Part shown: in pieces, positions 9,086-19,396 of the stretch
Position numbering within the stretch: position 1 is the first letter of the stretch
How the letters are laid out: each line of letters opens with the position of its first letter
DNA from: Franconibacter pulveris DSM 19144
GTDB taxonomy: Bacteria; Pseudomonadota; Gammaproteobacteria; Enterobacterales; Enterobacteriaceae
Assembly: GCA_000621185.1 (NCBI GenBank)
Contig: KK211222.1
Location: forward strand, 62,001-126,000
Length of the DNA: 64,000 nucleotides
Direction: 5' to 3'
Position numbers and translations under genes: made by a program
Notes under the pieces: model-generated
Told to the model about the DNA's origin: nothing
The model's input: the letters and a program-made list of their open reading frames with translations, nothing else
The model's database searches: none

Positions 9086-9664
9086 TCAGGGTTTAAAGCC
9101 TATCTGGAGAGCCAGCTCACGAATAATGCCTGCGGTCATTCCCCAGACAAAATAATGCTGATACCAGGAGAGCCAGACGCGGTGGCTGTTGCCCCGGCGA
9201 TGGATATCGAGCGGATGATAGCGCCCCAGCCGCAGCGCTTCGGCAAGCGGCATTTCAAACACCGCCGCCACTTCATCCTGGCTTGCGTGATAATGCAGAT
9301 TGGGCGGAATGATGCCCACGACTGGCGTAACCTGAAAACCGGTTACGCTGTCTACCGGCGGCAGTACGCCGATAACGTCTACGGCTTCGGGAGGAATAGC
9401 GACCTCTTCCTGCGCTTCCCGCAATGCGGCGGCGATTAAAGAGGCGTCAGTATCATCCACGGCGCCGCCGGGAAAGGCGACCTGGCCTGCGTGCTTGCGA
9501 AGTTGCGCTGAGCGCTGGGTCAGCAGCAACCCTGGCTCGGGGCGGCGCACTATCGGCACCAGAACCGCCGCCTGGCGCTGATTAAGCGAGGCCTTATTCA
9601 CCTGCGGGCGCAGCAATTGAAAACGCGATAAAAAGGTGTCCAGTGACAATTCCGTCGTCTGCAT
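9086..9664 (-). CDS. nudL: Nudix hydrolase NudL (predicted CoA pyrophosphatase)
   Basis: 192-aa Nudix protein. The Nudix box reads [22 protein letters not shown] (residues about 71-92), which fits GX5EX7REUXEEXGU with small deviations. The UPF0035 signature [21 protein letters not shown] lies in front of it; this family cleaves coenzyme A and related nucleotides. Its ATG overlaps the pabB stop by one base, so the two are translationally coupled in one operon. Confidence 0.93.
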   Translation of the reverse strand: MQTTELSLDTFLSRFQLLRPQVNKASLNQRQAAVLVPIVRRPEPGLLLTQRSAQLRKHAGQVAFPGGAVDDTDASLIAAALREAQEEVAIPPEAVDVIGVLPPVDSVTGFQVTPVVGIIPPNLHYHASQDEVAAVFEMPLAEALRLGRYHPLDIHRRGNSHRVWLSWYQHYFVWGMTAGIIRELALQIGFKP

Positions 9665-11031
9665 TATTCCTCCTCAAGAGTGCGCAGAATACGATTAACT
9701 TTATCAAAAGTTTCCTGATATTCCGCTGACGCCTCGCTGTCGGCCACGATGCCGCCGCCGGCGGAGCAGTAAAGCGTGCCGTTTTGCGCGGTGAGGGTGC
9801 GAATGGTAATGCTGGTGTCCATATTGCCGCAAAAGCTGATATAGCCCACGCTGCCGCACCAGGCGTTGCGCCGCTGCGGCTCAAGCTCCTCGATTATCGC
9901 CATCGCCCGCACTTTAGGCGCGCCGGTGATAGAACCGCCGGGAAACGCGGCGCGCAGCAGGTCGGTGGCATGCAGGTTTTCCGGCAGCGTGGCGGTAATG
10001 GTGCTGACCAGATGATGTACCGCCGGGAAAGGTTCTACGACAAAAAGCTCGGGCACCCGTACGCTGCCGGGCGTCGCTACGCGGCCGATGTCATTGCGCA
10101 GCAGATCGACAATCATCAGGTTTTCAGCGCGATCTTTAGGCGAGCGCGCCAGCTTTTGCGCCTGTTTTGCATCTTCCTGCGGGTCGGCGAGGCGAGGCAG
10201 CGTGCCTTTAATCGGCCGGGTCTGAATCGCGTTTTGCTCAAGCAAAATAAAACGCTCGGGCGACAGGCTCAGAATGGCGTGCTGCGGCAGGCGCAAAAAG
10301 GCGCTGAAGGGGGCGCGGTTGGCCTCGTTAAGGCGTATAAACGCCTGCCACTCATCCCCTTCATAGTTTGCCTGAAAACGCTGCGCCAGGTTGACCTGAT
10401 AACAGTCGCCGCTCAGCAAATAATCCTGTACGCGGCGGAATTTTTCGCCATACTGCTCGCGCGTCATATTCGCCTGCCAGCGGCTGGTGAGGCGAAACGG
10501 CGCGGCAGTCTCAGGTTTTTGCGCCAGAAGCCAGGCGAGCCGCGCTTGCGCGTCGCCGTGACAAACCAGCGTCAGGCGTTCAAGCTTATGATCGGCAATA
10601 AGCGCCCAGTCGTAGATCCCCACCGCCATATCGGGCGCGTGAACGTCCGCCTGCGCGTGTTGCGGCAGCTTCTCAAAACGACGCCCGAGATCGTAGCCAA
10701 ACAGCCCCAGCGCGCCGCCCAGAAACGGCAGGTCCACGGCTGGCTGCGGCGTAATGCCGCAACGGTCAAGCTCGCGCTGAAGCAGCGTAAGCGGGTCGGC
10801 CCCAGAGGTTTCGCTGGTGGCGGCGCGGCGAATAACCGTTTCATCGCCGCGCGTTTCCAGCGTCGCCAACGGCTGGGCGACCAGGATATCGAACCGGTTA
10901 TGGGGATGTCTGGCAAAGCCGGAATGCAGCAGCATCGCCCAGGGCTGAGGGCTCAGCGCGGCGAAATAGTCCAGCAGCGCGTCGCGGCGCCAGGGAAGCG
11001 TAAGCAGAGTGGGGGAGGAGTGGGTTTTCAT
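9664..11031 (-). CDS. pabB: Aminodeoxychorismate synthase component I
   Basis: 455 aa, E. coli 453. With PabA it converts chorismate and glutamine to 4-amino-4-deoxychorismate for p-aminobenzoate and folate. The N-terminal domain has the [13 protein letters not shown] signature. The C-terminal chorismate-binding domain carries RPIKGTLPR, including the catalytic Lys, and [11 protein letters not shown]. The start [20 protein letters not shown] corresponds to the E. coli start. It is upstream of nudL in the same transcription unit and divergent from yoaH. Confidence 0.96.
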   Translation of the reverse strand: MKTHSSPTLLTLPWRRDALLDYFAALSPQPWAMLLHSGFARHPHNRFDILVAQPLATLETRGDETVIRRAATSETSGADPLTLLQRELDRCGITPQPAVDLPFLGGALGLFGYDLGRRFEKLPQHAQADVHAPDMAVGIYDWALIADHKLERLTLVCHGDAQARLAWLLAQKPETAAPFRLTSRWQANMTREQYGEKFRRVQDYLLSGDCYQVNLAQRFQANYEGDEWQAFIRLNEANRAPFSAFLRLPQHAILSLSPERFILLEQNAIQTRPIKGTLPRLADPQEDAKQAQKLARSPKDRAENLMIVDLLRNDIGRVATPGSVRVPELFVVEPFPAVHHLVSTITATLPENLHATDLLRAAFPGGSITGAPKVRAMAIIEELEPQRRNAWCGSVGYISFCGNMDTSITIRTLTAQNGTLYCSAGGGIVADSEASAEYQETFDKVNRILRTLEEE

Positions 11032-11123
11032 CGACGTCTACACCGCTATGCCCCGGGACGGCGTCTGGCGTCCGCGCACGGGGCGTGAAATAATTGACGG
11101 CAGCAATGTAACAGGAGTTAACG

Positions 11124-11309
11124 ATGTTTGCAGGTTTACCTTCGCTGACGCATGAGCAGCAGCAGAAAGCGGTCGAGCGTATTCAGGAGCTGATGGCCCA
11201 GGGTATGAGCAGCGGTCAGGCTATCGCTCAGGTGGCGCAAGAAATTCGCGCCAGCCATCAGGGCGACCGCATCGTCGCCCGTTTCGAGGATGAAGAAGAA
11301 GATGAATAA
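11124..11309 (+). CDS. yoaH: Small conserved protein YoaH
   Basis: UPF0181 protein, 61 aa (E. coli 59). It reads [20 protein letters not shown] and ends in an acidic tail (EDEEEDE). Function unknown. The ATG is preceded by CAGGAG at good spacing. Gene order pabB-yoaH-yoaB-yoaA matches E. coli. A terminator follows immediately, its stem starting at the stop codon. Confidence 0.93.
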   Translation: MFAGLPSLTHEQQQKAVERIQELMAQGMSSGQAIAQVAQEIRASHQGDRIVARFEDEEEDE

Positions 11310-11332
11310 CGCGGGGCGATCCGCGTTTTTTT
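11309..11332 (+). terminator. yoaH terminator
   Basis: ACGCGG-GGCGAT-CCGCGT then six T residues, immediately after yoaH; the T tail abuts the convergent yoaB stop. Confidence 0.85.
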
Positions 11333-11675
11333 ATACGGCGGCGATAATTTTAATTTCCACTTTATAAGCCGGGTTCATCAGCCTCGCCTGCACGGTGCAG
11401 CGCACCGGCGCATGGCCCGCCACCACCCATTCATCCCAGGCGCGGTTCATGGCGGCGAAATCGTCGCCGTCAGCCAGAAAAATGGTCGCGTCAATCAGCT
11501 GCGTTTTATCGCTGCCCTGCGCCTTTAGTACCTCATCAATCTGCGCCAGCACATTGCCGGTTTGTTCATAGGCTTCGGCATCAAGGTTTTCCGGCACGCC
11601 AGTGTAATAAAGGGTCTGATTATGGATAACCGCGTCGGACCAGCGCGCCTCCGGATTGATTCGCTTAATCGTCAT
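11331..11675 (-). CDS. yoaB: RidA-family protein YoaB
   Basis: 114-aa member of the RidA/YjgF/YER057c/UK114 superfamily, which includes enamine/imine deaminases. It has the C-terminal signature VRCTVQARLMNPAYKVEIKI, including the conserved substrate-binding Arg. The N-terminus INPEARWSDAVIHNQTLYYTG is typical of the YoaB subgroup, whose substrate is not established. The start ATG has AAAGGAAA upstream. It is convergent with yoaH and divergent from yoaA. Confidence 0.9.
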   Translation of the reverse strand: MTIKRINPEARWSDAVIHNQTLYYTGVPENLDAEAYEQTGNVLAQIDEVLKAQGSDKTQLIDATIFLADGDDFAAMNRAWDEWVVAGHAPVRCTVQARLMNPAYKVEIKIIAAV

Positions 11676-11798
11676 GATTTTTTCCTTTTCGTAAGTTTCG
11701 CCGCAAGCCTGGCATACTCCGCCGCCGACGTCACCTCTTCGGCTGGCGAAAGGGAGTCGGCCCTGACATAATCACTGGCAATTTAACCAGGGGGCAGT

Positions 11799-13709
11799 GT
11801 GACGGACGATTTTGCAGCAGATGGCCAGTTAGCCAAAGCGATACCGGGCTTTAAGCCCCGCGAGCCGCAACGCCAGATGGCGCAGGCGGTGACTGAAGCT
11901 ATCGGCGCCGCCGAACCTTTAGTGGTGGAGGCAGGCACCGGCACCGGGAAAACTTACGCTTACCTCGCGCCCGCTTTACGCTCCGGCAAAAAGGTGATTA
12001 TTTCAACCGGCTCGAAAGCGCTGCAGGATCAGCTCTACAGCCGCGATCTTCCCACCGTGGCGCGGGCGCTGGAATACAAAGGCAAGCTGGCGCTGTTGAA
12101 AGGGCGCTCCAACTACCTCTGTCTTGAACGGCTGGAGCAACAGGCGCTGGCGGGAGGCGACCTGCCGGTTCAGACCTTAAGCGACGTTATTCATCTGCGC
12201 GGCTGGGCCAATGAAACGGTGGATGGCGATATCAGCACATGCGGGCGCGTGGCGGAAGACGCCGCCGTCTGGCCACTCGTCACCAGTACGAACGACAACT
12301 GCCTCGGCAGCGACTGCCCGCTCTATAAAGATTGTTTCGTCGTCAAAGCGCGCAAAAAAGCGATGGAGGCGGATATCGTCGTGGTAAACCACCATCTGTT
12401 TCTTGCCGATATGGTGGTGAAAGAGAGCGGGTTCGCAGAGCTTATTCCGCAAGCGGAAGTGATGATCTTCGACGAAGCGCATCAGCTTCCCGATATCGCC
12501 AGCCAGTATTTCGGCCAGTCGCTCTCCAGCCGCCAACTGCTGGATCTCGCTAAAGATATCACCATTGCCTACCGCACCGAGGTCAAAGATACTCAACAGC
12601 TGCAAAAATGCGCCGACCGCCTGGCCCAGAGCACGCAGGATTTCCGTATGCAGCTTGGCGATCCGGGGTTTCGGGGGAATTTACGCGAGCTGTTAGCCGA
12701 CGCTTCCATTCAGCGCGCGCTGCTGCTGCTGGATGACGCGCTGGAGCTTTGCTACGACGTGGCGAAGCTTTCGCTTGGCCGTTCGGCTTTGCTGGATGCC
12801 GCCTTTGAGCGCGCCACGCTTTATCGCGCCCGCCTCAAACGGCTTAAAGAGTTCAACAAGCCCGGTTACAGCTACTGGTATGAGTGCAACTCGCGCCACT
12901 TCACGCTGGCGCTGACGCCGCTTACGGTGGCCGATAAGTTTAAAGAGGTGATGGCGCAAAAAGCGGGAAGCTGGGTTTTCACCTCGGCGACGCTTTCCGT
13001 TAACGACGAATTGCACCACTTCACGGCGCGGCTGGGCATTGACGAGGCGAAAACGCTGCTGCTGCAAAGCCCCTTCGACTACGCCCGCCAGGCGCTGCTT
13101 TGCGTGCCGCGCGGCCTGCCGTTGCCTAATCAGCCCAACGCAGGCCGGGCGCTGGCCGCCATGCTAAGGCCGCTGATTGAAGCTAATAACGGCCGCTGCT
13201 TTATGCTCTGTACCTCGCACGCCATGATGCGCGAGCTGGCGGAGCAGTTCCGCGCCACGCTCTCGCTGCCGGTGCTGCTGCAGGGCGAAACCAGCAAGGG
13301 ACAGCTGCTTGAGCAGTTCGTTACGGCGGGCAATGCGTTGCTGGTCGCCACCAGCAGCTTCTGGGAAGGGGTGGACGTACGCGGCGATACGCTGTCGCTG
13401 GTCATCATCGACAAACTCCCCTTTACGTCCCCGGACGATCCGCTGCTTAAGGCGCGCATGGAGGATTGTCGACTGCGCGGCGGCGACCCATTCGATGAGG
13501 TGCAGTTGCCGGACGCCGTCATTACGCTCAAACAGGGGGTAGGGCGACTTATCCGCGACGTGGATGACCGCGGCGTGCTGGTAATTTGCGATAACCGGCT
13601 GGTGATGCGGCCCTATGGCGCCGTCTTCCTGAAAAGCCTGCCGCCCACGCCGCGAACCCGCGACATTCAGCAGGCGGCGCGCTTCCTCGCCGACGGCGGC
13701 GCGCAGTAA
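11799..13709 (+). CDS. yoaA: DinG-family DNA helicase YoaA
   Basis: 636-aa XPD/DinG-like Fe-S superfamily-2 helicase, the E. coli YoaA length. Walker A is EAGTGTGKTYAYLAPA. The cluster cysteines lie in YLCLERLE, STCGRVAED, NCLGSDCPLYKDC. The DEAH box is MIFDEAHQLPD. C-terminal helicase motifs include FTSATLS, SSFWEGVDVRGD and QGVGRLIRD. In E. coli YoaA binds HolC (DNA polymerase chi) and repairs stalled forks. The start is GTG at 11799 with AGGGGG upstream; the N-terminus MTDDFAADGQLAKAIPGFKP agrees with the E. coli protein. Confidence 0.96.
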   Translation: MTDDFAADGQLAKAIPGFKPREPQRQMAQAVTEAIGAAEPLVVEAGTGTGKTYAYLAPALRSGKKVIISTGSKALQDQLYSRDLPTVARALEYKGKLALLKGRSNYLCLERLEQQALAGGDLPVQTLSDVIHLRGWANETVDGDISTCGRVAEDAAVWPLVTSTNDNCLGSDCPLYKDCFVVKARKKAMEADIVVVNHHLFLADMVVKESGFAELIPQAEVMIFDEAHQLPDIASQYFGQSLSSRQLLDLAKDITIAYRTEVKDTQQLQKCADRLAQSTQDFRMQLGDPGFRGNLRELLADASIQRALLLLDDALELCYDVAKLSLGRSALLDAAFERATLYRARLKRLKEFNKPGYSYWYECNSRHFTLALTPLTVADKFKEVMAQKAGSWVFTSATLSVNDELHHFTARLGIDEAKTLLLQSPFDYARQALLCVPRGLPLPNQPNAGRALAAMLRPLIEANNGRCFMLCTSHAMMRELAEQFRATLSLPVLLQGETSKGQLLEQFVTAGNALLVATSSFWEGVDVRGDTLSLVIIDKLPFTSPDDPLLKARMEDCRLRGGDPFDEVQLPDAVITLKQGVGRLIRDVDDRGVLVICDNRLVMRPYGAVFLKSLPPTPRTRDIQQAARFLADGGAQ

Positions 13710-13777
13710 TTTATGCCAGACTATGGTAATATGCGCGCCATTTTGAATACCACACCTCGCGAGAGTGCAATTTAGCT

Positions 13778-14473
13778 ATGCGAATTCTGGCCATTGATAC
13801 CGCCACGGAAGCCTGTTCGGCTGCGCTGTGGGACAACGGTACCGCCTATGCCCACTTTGAACTTTGTCCACGCGAACATACCCAGCGCATTCTGCCGCTG
13901 GTGCGCGAGATCCTGAACCAGAGCGGCGTTTCGCTGTCTGAGCTAAGCGCGCTGGCCTTTGGCCGCGGCCCCGGCAGTTTTACCGGCGTGCGTATCGGCA
14001 TCGGCATCGCCCAGGGCCTGGCGCTTGGCGCGAACCTGCCGATGATCGGCGTTTCAACGCTTGCCACGATGGCGCAGGGCGCCTGGCGCAAAACCGGCGC
14101 GACGCGCGTACTTGCCGCCATCGACGCCCGTATGGGCGAGGTTTACTGGGGCGAATACCAGCGCGACCACGAAGGCGTGTGGCATGGCGAAGAGACGGAG
14201 ACAGTACTGAAACCCGACGCGGTTGCCGAACGGTTGAAACAGCTTGACGGCGAGTGGGCTACCGTGGGTACGGGCTGGCCCGCATGGCCCAGCCTTGCGC
14301 AGGACAGCGGCCTGTCGCTTTACGACGGCGAGATGCTGTTGCCTGCGGCGGAAGATATGCTGCCGCTGGCTTGTCAGCTTTTCATTGCCGGTCGCACCGT
14401 CGCGGTAGAAAACGCCGAGCCGGTTTATCTGCGTAACGAAGTGGCGTGGAAAAAACTGCCCGGCAGAGAATAG
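13778..14473 (+). CDS. tsaB: tRNA t6A threonylcarbamoyl transferase subunit TsaB
   Basis: 231 aa, as in E. coli (YeaZ). It belongs to the ASKHA fold and partners TsaD in making the universal t6A37 modification of ANN-decoding tRNAs. Visible motifs: [17 protein letters not shown] at the N-terminus, and [26 protein letters not shown]. The ATG follows an AT-rich -10-like region after yoaA; yeaY begins 38 nt beyond its stop. Confidence 0.96.
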   Translation: MRILAIDTATEACSAALWDNGTAYAHFELCPREHTQRILPLVREILNQSGVSLSELSALAFGRGPGSFTGVRIGIGIAQGLALGANLPMIGVSTLATMAQGAWRKTGATRVLAAIDARMGEVYWGEYQRDHEGVWHGEETETVLKPDAVAERLKQLDGEWATVGTGWPAWPSLAQDSGLSLYDGEMLLPAAEDMLPLACQLFIAGRTVAVENAEPVYLRNEVAWKKLPGRE

Positions 14474-14511
14474 TTGCTCAGCGCACTGTCGCTGGGTTAA
14501 GGAGTTGCGGT

Positions 14512-15090
14512 ATGGCGAGTCAAATGAAAAAAAGGGGCTGGCTGGCGCTGTTCGCCGCGCTGGCCCTGAGCGGTTGCGTTAGCGTGCCGGATGCCATTAA
14601 AGGCACCAGCCCAACCCCGCAGCAGGATCTGGCGCGGGTCATGAATGCTCCGCAGCTTTATGTCGGTCAGGAAGCGCGCTTCGGCGGCAAAGTGATCAAC
14701 GTGAAGAATGAACAGGGCAAAACCCGTCTCGAAATTGCCACCGTGCCGCTTGATGAAGGGGCGCGGCCGCTGCTTGGTCAGCCGTCGCGCGGCCGTATTT
14801 ACGCCGATGTCAGCACCTTCCTCGACCCGGTCGACTACCGCAATCAGCTTATCACCGTCGTGGGGCCGATAACCGGCACCGCTGAAGGTAAAGTTGGCGA
14901 CGCTACCTACAAATATATGGTGATGCAGGTTAACGGTTTTAAGCGCTGGCGCGTTACGCAACAGGTTATGTTGCCGCCACAGCCGATAGATCCCTGGTAC
15001 TGGGGGCCTTACAATCGCCCCTGGGGTTACGGTCCCGGCGTCTGGTATAGCCCTGGCCCCGCGCCTGTTCAGACAATAGTAACCGAGTAA
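14512..15090 (+). CDS. yeaY: Slp-family outer-membrane lipoprotein YeaY
   Basis: 192 aa. A lipoprotein signal peptide ends in LALSGCVS (lipobox), followed by [20 protein letters not shown] and the Slp-family core. The C-terminus is rich in Pro, Trp, Tyr and Gly. The start at 14512 (MASQMKKRG) has TAAGGAG upstream; an ORF start at 14446 lies inside tsaB and is rejected. E. coli yeaY is reported to be sigma-E dependent and sits between tsaB and fadD, as here. Confidence 0.92.
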   Translation: MASQMKKRGWLALFAALALSGCVSVPDAIKGTSPTPQQDLARVMNAPQLYVGQEARFGGKVINVKNEQGKTRLEIATVPLDEGARPLLGQPSRGRIYADVSTFLDPVDYRNQLITVVGPITGTAEGKVGDATYKYMVMQVNGFKRWRVTQQVMLPPQPIDPWYWGPYNRPWGYGPGVWYSPGPAPVQTIVTE

Positions 15091-15107
15091 CTGATTGATT
15101 TTTTAAT

Positions 15108-15142
15108 AAAAATAAACAGCGGCCGGTCCGCTGTTTATTTGT
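15108..15142 (+). terminator. Hairpin terminator after yeaY
   Basis: AAATAAACAGCGG-CCGG-TCCGCTGTTTATTT, a 13-bp stem with A- and T-rich ends, between yeaY and fadD. Confidence 0.7.
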
Positions 15143-15205
15143 TTATAACCCATAACAAAAATAATTAGTGACGCGCTTCGCAACCTGAAACCAGCTTAAT
15201 TAATA

Positions 15206-15222
15206 AACTGGTACGCTGAGTT
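15206..15222 (+). promoter_or_regulatory. FadR-like operator upstream of fadD
   Basis: AACTGGTACGCTGAGTT resembles the FadR consensus (A-CTGGTC-GACCAGTT type) and the known fadD operator of E. coli. It lies 74-90 bp upstream of the TTG start, in the expected promoter region, and fadR itself is encoded at 25351. Confidence 0.65.
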
Positions 15223-15295
15223 AAAATAATGTTAACAACATGTTTATTGCTGCGGGGTTGTGATGACGACGAATACGATTTTCAGAGGTGACGCA

Positions 15296-16981
15296 TTGAA
15301 GAAGGTTTGGCTTAACCGTTATCCGGCCGACGTTCCGGCAGAAATCAATCCCGATCGTTATCAGTCCCTGGTAGAGCTATTCGAACACGCCTGCACGCGT
15401 TATGCCGACCAGCCGGCATTTATCAATATGGGCGAGGTGATGACGTTCCGTAAGCTCGAAGAGCGCAGCCGCGCTTTCGCTGCTTATCTGCAACAGGGCC
15501 TGGGTCTGCAGAAAGGGGACCGCGTCGCGCTGATGATGCCGAACCTGCTGCAATACCCGGTCGCGCTGTTCGGCATTCTTCGCGCCGGCATGATTGTAGT
15601 GAACGTCAACCCGCTCTATACGCCCCGCGAACTGGAGCACCAGCTAAACGACAGCGGCGCCAGCGCCATTATTATCGTTTCTAACTTTGCTCACACGCTG
15701 GAAAAGGTCGTCGATAAAACCCAGGTGAAGCACGTTATCCTTACCCGCATGGGCGATCAGCTCTCCGCCACCAAAGGCACGCTGGTTAACTTTGTCGTGA
15801 AGTATGTGAAACGGCTGGTGCCGAAATACCATCTGCCGGACGCCATTTCGTTTCGCCGCGCACTGCACGCGGGTTATCGCCTGCAGTATGTAAAGCCTGA
15901 GGTGCTGCCGGAAGATCTCGCTTTCCTGCAATACACAGGCGGCACGACCGGCGTGGCGAAAGGGGCGATGTTAACGCACCGCAATATGCTTGCAAATCTT
16001 GAGCAGGTGAACGCCACTTACGGGCCGCTGCTGCATCGGGGCAAAGAGCTGGTGGTCACCGCCTTGCCGCTCTATCACATCTTCGCGCTGACCATGAACT
16101 GCCTGCTGTTTATTGAGCTGGGCGGACAAAATCTGCTGATCACCAACCCGCGCGATATTCCGGGGCTGGTTAAAGAGCTGGCGAAATACCCCTTCACCGC
16201 CATGACGGGCGTCAATACGCTTTTCAACGCGTTGCTGAACAACAAAGAGTTCCAGCAGCTCGATTTTTCCACGCTTCATCTTTCCGCAGGCGGCGGCATG
16301 CCGGTGCAGCATGCGGTGGCGGAGCGCTGGGTAAAACTCACCGGGCAGTATCTGCTGGAAGGCTACGGCCTGACGGAATGCGCGCCGCTGGTAAGCGTTA
16401 ACCCTCACGATATCGACTATCACAGCGGCAGCATCGGCCTGCCGGTGCCTTCAACAGAAGTCAAACTGGTGGATGACGAAGGGCGGGAAGTGGAGCCTGG
16501 GCTGCCGGGCGAGCTGTGCGTGAAAGGGCCGCAGGTCATGCTGGGTTACTGGCAGCGCCCCGACGCCACCGATGAGATAATCAAGGATGGTTGGCTGCAC
16601 ACCGGCGATATCGCGGTCATGGACGAACAGGGTTTTATGCGCATCGTCGATCGTAAAAAAGATATGATCCTGGTCTCGGGTTTTAACGTCTATCCTAACG
16701 AAATCGAAGATGTGGTGATGCAGCACAGCGGCGTCCATGAAGTGGCGGCCGTGGGTGTGCCTTCAGGCGTGAGCGGCGAGACCGTGAAGATCTTCGTGGT
16801 GAAGAAAGATCCGAACCTTAGCGAAGAGGCGCTTATCACCTTTTGTCGTCGGCATCTCACCGGCTATAAGGTGCCGAAGCTGGTGGAGTTCCGCCAGGAG
16901 CTGCCCAAATCCAACGTCGGCAAAATTTTGCGGCGAGAACTGCGTGACGAAGCGCGCCGCACGGGTAACAATACCCCCTGA
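15296..16981 (+). CDS. fadD: Long-chain fatty-acid-CoA ligase
   Basis: Acyl-CoA synthetase that activates imported long-chain fatty acids with ATP and CoA at the inner membrane. Choosing the TTG at 15296 ([23 protein letters not shown] upstream) gives 561 aa, exactly the E. coli length and start codon; an ATG at 15260 would add 12 unconserved residues. AMP-binding motif [12 protein letters not shown] (near residue 214) and the FACS motif [20 protein letters not shown] are visible. Preceded by a FadR-like operator and followed by a terminator. Confidence 0.97.
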   Translation: MKKVWLNRYPADVPAEINPDRYQSLVELFEHACTRYADQPAFINMGEVMTFRKLEERSRAFAAYLQQGLGLQKGDRVALMMPNLLQYPVALFGILRAGMIVVNVNPLYTPRELEHQLNDSGASAIIIVSNFAHTLEKVVDKTQVKHVILTRMGDQLSATKGTLVNFVVKYVKRLVPKYHLPDAISFRRALHAGYRLQYVKPEVLPEDLAFLQYTGGTTGVAKGAMLTHRNMLANLEQVNATYGPLLHRGKELVVTALPLYHIFALTMNCLLFIELGGQNLLITNPRDIPGLVKELAKYPFTAMTGVNTLFNALLNNKEFQQLDFSTLHLSAGGGMPVQHAVAERWVKLTGQYLLEGYGLTECAPLVSVNPHDIDYHSGSIGLPVPSTEVKLVDDEGREVEPGLPGELCVKGPQVMLGYWQRPDATDEIIKDGWLHTGDIAVMDEQGFMRIVDRKKDMILVSGFNVYPNEIEDVVMQHSGVHEVAAVGVPSGVSGETVKIFVVKKDPNLSEEALITFCRRHLTGYKVPKLVEFRQELPKSNVGKILRRELRDEARRTGNNTP

Positions 16982-17000
16982 GTTGCGAAGAAGTCGTCCA

Positions 17001-17026
17001 GACGCCGGTTCCGCCGGCGTTTTTTA
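17001..17026 (+). terminator. fadD terminator
   Basis: ACGCCGG-TTC-CGCCGGCGT type stem followed by a T run at 17018-17025, between fadD and rnd. Confidence 0.8.
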
Positions 17027-17052
17027 TGGGCGCAAACTTAAGAGAGAGTGAT

Positions 17053-18180
17053 TTGAATTATCAGATGATTACCACCAATGAGGCGCTCTTGCAGCTTTGC
17101 GAGGCGGCTCGTCGTTTTCCGGCGCTGGCGCTGGATACCGAATTTGTCCGAACCCGTACCTATTACCCAATGCTTGGCCTCATCCAGCTTTACGATGGCG
17201 AGACCGTAGCGCTTATCGACCCGCTCACCATCACCGACTGGGCGCCGTTTCAGGCGCTATTGCAGGATGATGCAGTCACAAAATTCCTGCACGCGGGCAG
17301 CGAAGACCTGGAAGTGTTTCAGAACGCTTTCGGCATGATGCCGCAGCCCTTTATTGATACCCAGGTGCTGGCCTCTTTCGTTGGCAATCCGCTCTCCTGC
17401 GGCTTCGCTACCCTTGTTGAGAAATATACCGGCGTGGCGCTCGACAAGAGTGAATCGCGCACCGACTGGCTGGCGCGCCCGCTGACGGATCGCCAGTGCG
17501 ACTATGCCGCCGCTGACGTCTGGTATCTGTTGCCCATTGCGCGTCAGCTTATGGATGAGACTGCCGAAGCGGGCTGGCTGGAAGCGGCGCTGGACGAGTG
17601 TCGCCTGATGGTGCTGCGCCGCAGCGAAACGCTGGACCCGGAAGAGGCCTGGCGCGAAATTGGCAACGCCTGGCAGCTTCGCCCGCGCCAGCTCGCCTGT
17701 CTGAAGTTGCTGGCGGCATGGCGGCTGCGTAAAGCGCGCGAGCGTGACCTGGCGGTAAACTTCGTGGTGCGTGAGGAACACTTGTGGCAGGTGGCGCGCT
17801 ATATGCCGGGCTCCCTTGGCGAACTCGACGGTCTGGGGCTCTCCGGCAGCGAAATCCGCTTCCACGGCAAAACGCTACTGGCGATGGTGAGCGAAGCGCA
17901 GGCGCTGCCTGAAGAGGCGCTGCCTGCGCCGCTGCAAAATCTGGTTGATATGCCAGGCTATCGCAGCGCTTTCAAAGCCATCAAGGCGCTGGTGCAGGAG
18001 ATAAGCAAGGCGAAAGGCGTAAGCGCGGAACTGCTTGCTTCCCGTAGGCAAATTAACCAGTTGCTTAACTGGCACTGGCAGCTCAGGACGCAAACTATGC
18101 TGCCGGAATTAATCAGCGGCTGGCGGGAAAAATTAATGGGCGATGAAATTAAGACGCTGCTGCAGGAATATGTGCGGTAA
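17053..18180 (+). CDS. rnd: Ribonuclease D
   Basis: 3'-5' exoribonuclease for tRNA 3' maturation, 375 aa with a TTG start at 17053 (LNYQMITTNEALLQL), matching the E. coli length and its known UUG start. An upstream ATG at 17026 lies in the fadD terminator tail. DEDD exonuclease motifs: LALDTEFVRTRTYYP (Exo I), FLHAGSEDLEVF (Exo II) and the YAAADVWYLLPI Exo III segment. HRDC domains follow in the C-terminal half. Confidence 0.96.
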   Translation: MNYQMITTNEALLQLCEAARRFPALALDTEFVRTRTYYPMLGLIQLYDGETVALIDPLTITDWAPFQALLQDDAVTKFLHAGSEDLEVFQNAFGMMPQPFIDTQVLASFVGNPLSCGFATLVEKYTGVALDKSESRTDWLARPLTDRQCDYAAADVWYLLPIARQLMDETAEAGWLEAALDECRLMVLRRSETLDPEEAWREIGNAWQLRPRQLACLKLLAAWRLRKARERDLAVNFVVREEHLWQVARYMPGSLGELDGLGLSGSEIRFHGKTLLAMVSEAQALPEEALPAPLQNLVDMPGYRSAFKAIKALVQEISKAKGVSAELLASRRQINQLLNWHWQLRTQTMLPELISGWREKLMGDEIKTLLQEYVR

Positions 18181-18256
18181 AGCTGTATATATTTCCAGTC
18201 AATGAGCGCGTTCCGAAAATTAAATTTTTAGCAACGCGTAAACCCGGTCAGAAATT

Positions 18257-18291
18257 AAAAAGCCCTGGATAAAACCCCAGGGCTTTTTTTT
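18257..18291. terminator. Bidirectional terminator between rnd and minE
   Basis: AAAAAGCCCTGG-ATAAAAC-CCCAGGGCTTTTTTT; A run and T run on both sides serve the convergent rnd and minDE ends. Confidence 0.9.
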
Positions 18292-18556
18292 ATTTCGACT
18301 CTTCCGCTTCCGGCAGCGTTACGTTGAGCTCAAGCACCGAAATATCGTCGCCTTTTTGATCGAGCTGGACCGTAACCATTTCTGGATCAATCTGTACATA
18401 TTTACAGATGACCTCAAGAATATCCCTTTTCAGCTGCGGTAAATAATGCGGCTCGGCGTCGCTGCGTCGACGTTCCGCCACGATTATTTGCAGTCGTTCT
18501 TTCGCGATGTTCGCGGTACTCTTTTTTCGTGAGAGAAAAAAGTCTAGTAAAGCCAT
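18290..18556 (-). CDS. minE: Cell division topological specificity factor MinE
   Basis: 88 aa, the E. coli length. The N-terminal [22 protein letters not shown] segment is the amphipathic membrane-targeting and anti-MinCD helix; the C-terminal part gives topological specificity. It drives pole-to-pole oscillation by stimulating the MinD ATPase. It is the last gene of minCDE, starting 3 nt after minD. Confidence 0.97.
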   Translation of the reverse strand: MALLDFFLSRKKSTANIAKERLQIIVAERRRSDAEPHYLPQLKRDILEVICKYVQIDPEMVTVQLDQKGDDISVLELNVTLPEAEESK

Positions 18557-18559
18557 GAG

Positions 18560-19372
18560 TTATCCTCCGAACAGGCGTTTGAGGAAACCTTTCTTCTCTT
18601 CTTCAATGAAGCGGAAAGGGCGTTCTTCTCCCAACAGACGTTCAACGGTATCGGCGTACGCTTTGCCTGCGTCCGAGGCGGAATCCAGAATCACCGGCTC
18701 GCCCTGGTTGGAGGCGCGCAGCACAGATTGATCTTCCGGAATCACCCCAACCAGCGGAATGCGCAGGATCTCCAGCACATCTTCCATGCTCAGCATATCG
18801 CCTTTGCTGACGCGGCCCGGGTTGTAACGGGTCAGCAGCAGATGTTCTTTAATCGGATCGTGGCCGTTCTCGGCGCGGCGAGATTTGGAGGCCAGAATGC
18901 CGAGAATACGGTCTGAATCGCGTACCGAAGAGACTTCCGGGTTGGTGGTTATCACGGCTTCGTCCGCGAAGTAAAGCGCCATCAACGCGCCGGTTTCGAT
19001 GCCGGCCGGGGAGTCGCACACGATAAAGTCGAAATCCATCTTTTGCAGATCGTCCAGGACCTTCTCCACCCCTTCACGCGTCAGCGCGTCTTTGTCGCGC
19101 GTTTGCGACGCCGGGAGAATGTAAAGGTTGTCGGTCCTTTTGTCTTTAATCAGCGCCTGATTAAGTGTGGCATCGCCCTGGATAACGTTAACGAAATCGT
19201 ATACGACACGGCGTTCACATCCCATGATCAAGTCAAGGTTACGCAGACCAATATCGAAATCGATAACAACGGTTTTTTTTCCCTTCTGGGCCAAACCCGT
19301 AGCGATGGCCGCGCTGGAGGTGGTTTTGCCAACGCCCCCTTTACCTGATGTAACTACAATAATGCGTGCCAT
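18560..19372 (-). CDS. minD: Septum site-determining ATPase MinD
   Basis: 270 aa. The deviant Walker A motif KGGVGKTTSSAAIATG lies at residues 11-26. Switch I/II motifs include DFDIGLRNLDL and CDSPAGIETGA. The C-terminal amphipathic membrane-targeting helix is KKGFLKRLFGG. It binds membrane in the ATP form and recruits MinC and MinE. Confidence 0.98.
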   Translation of the reverse strand: MARIIVVTSGKGGVGKTTSSAAIATGLAQKGKKTVVIDFDIGLRNLDLIMGCERRVVYDFVNVIQGDATLNQALIKDKRTDNLYILPASQTRDKDALTREGVEKVLDDLQKMDFDFIVCDSPAGIETGALMALYFADEAVITTNPEVSSVRDSDRILGILASKSRRAENGHDPIKEHLLLTRYNPGRVSKGDMLSMEDVLEILRIPLVGVIPEDQSVLRASNQGEPVILDSASDAGKAYADTVERLLGEERPFRFIEEEKKGFLKRLFGG

Positions 19373-19396
19373 AAAGGAATTCCTTGTGAAAAGGGC

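Noticed and set aside
15260-15295. ATG start for fadD at 15260
   Set aside because: Adds 12 residues unlike any FadD. TTG 15296 gives exactly 561 aa with a good Shine-Dalgarno.
17026-17052. ATG start for rnd at 17026
   Set aside because: It lies directly on the fadD terminator tail. The TTG at 17053 gives the E. coli length (375 aa) and the known UUG start.
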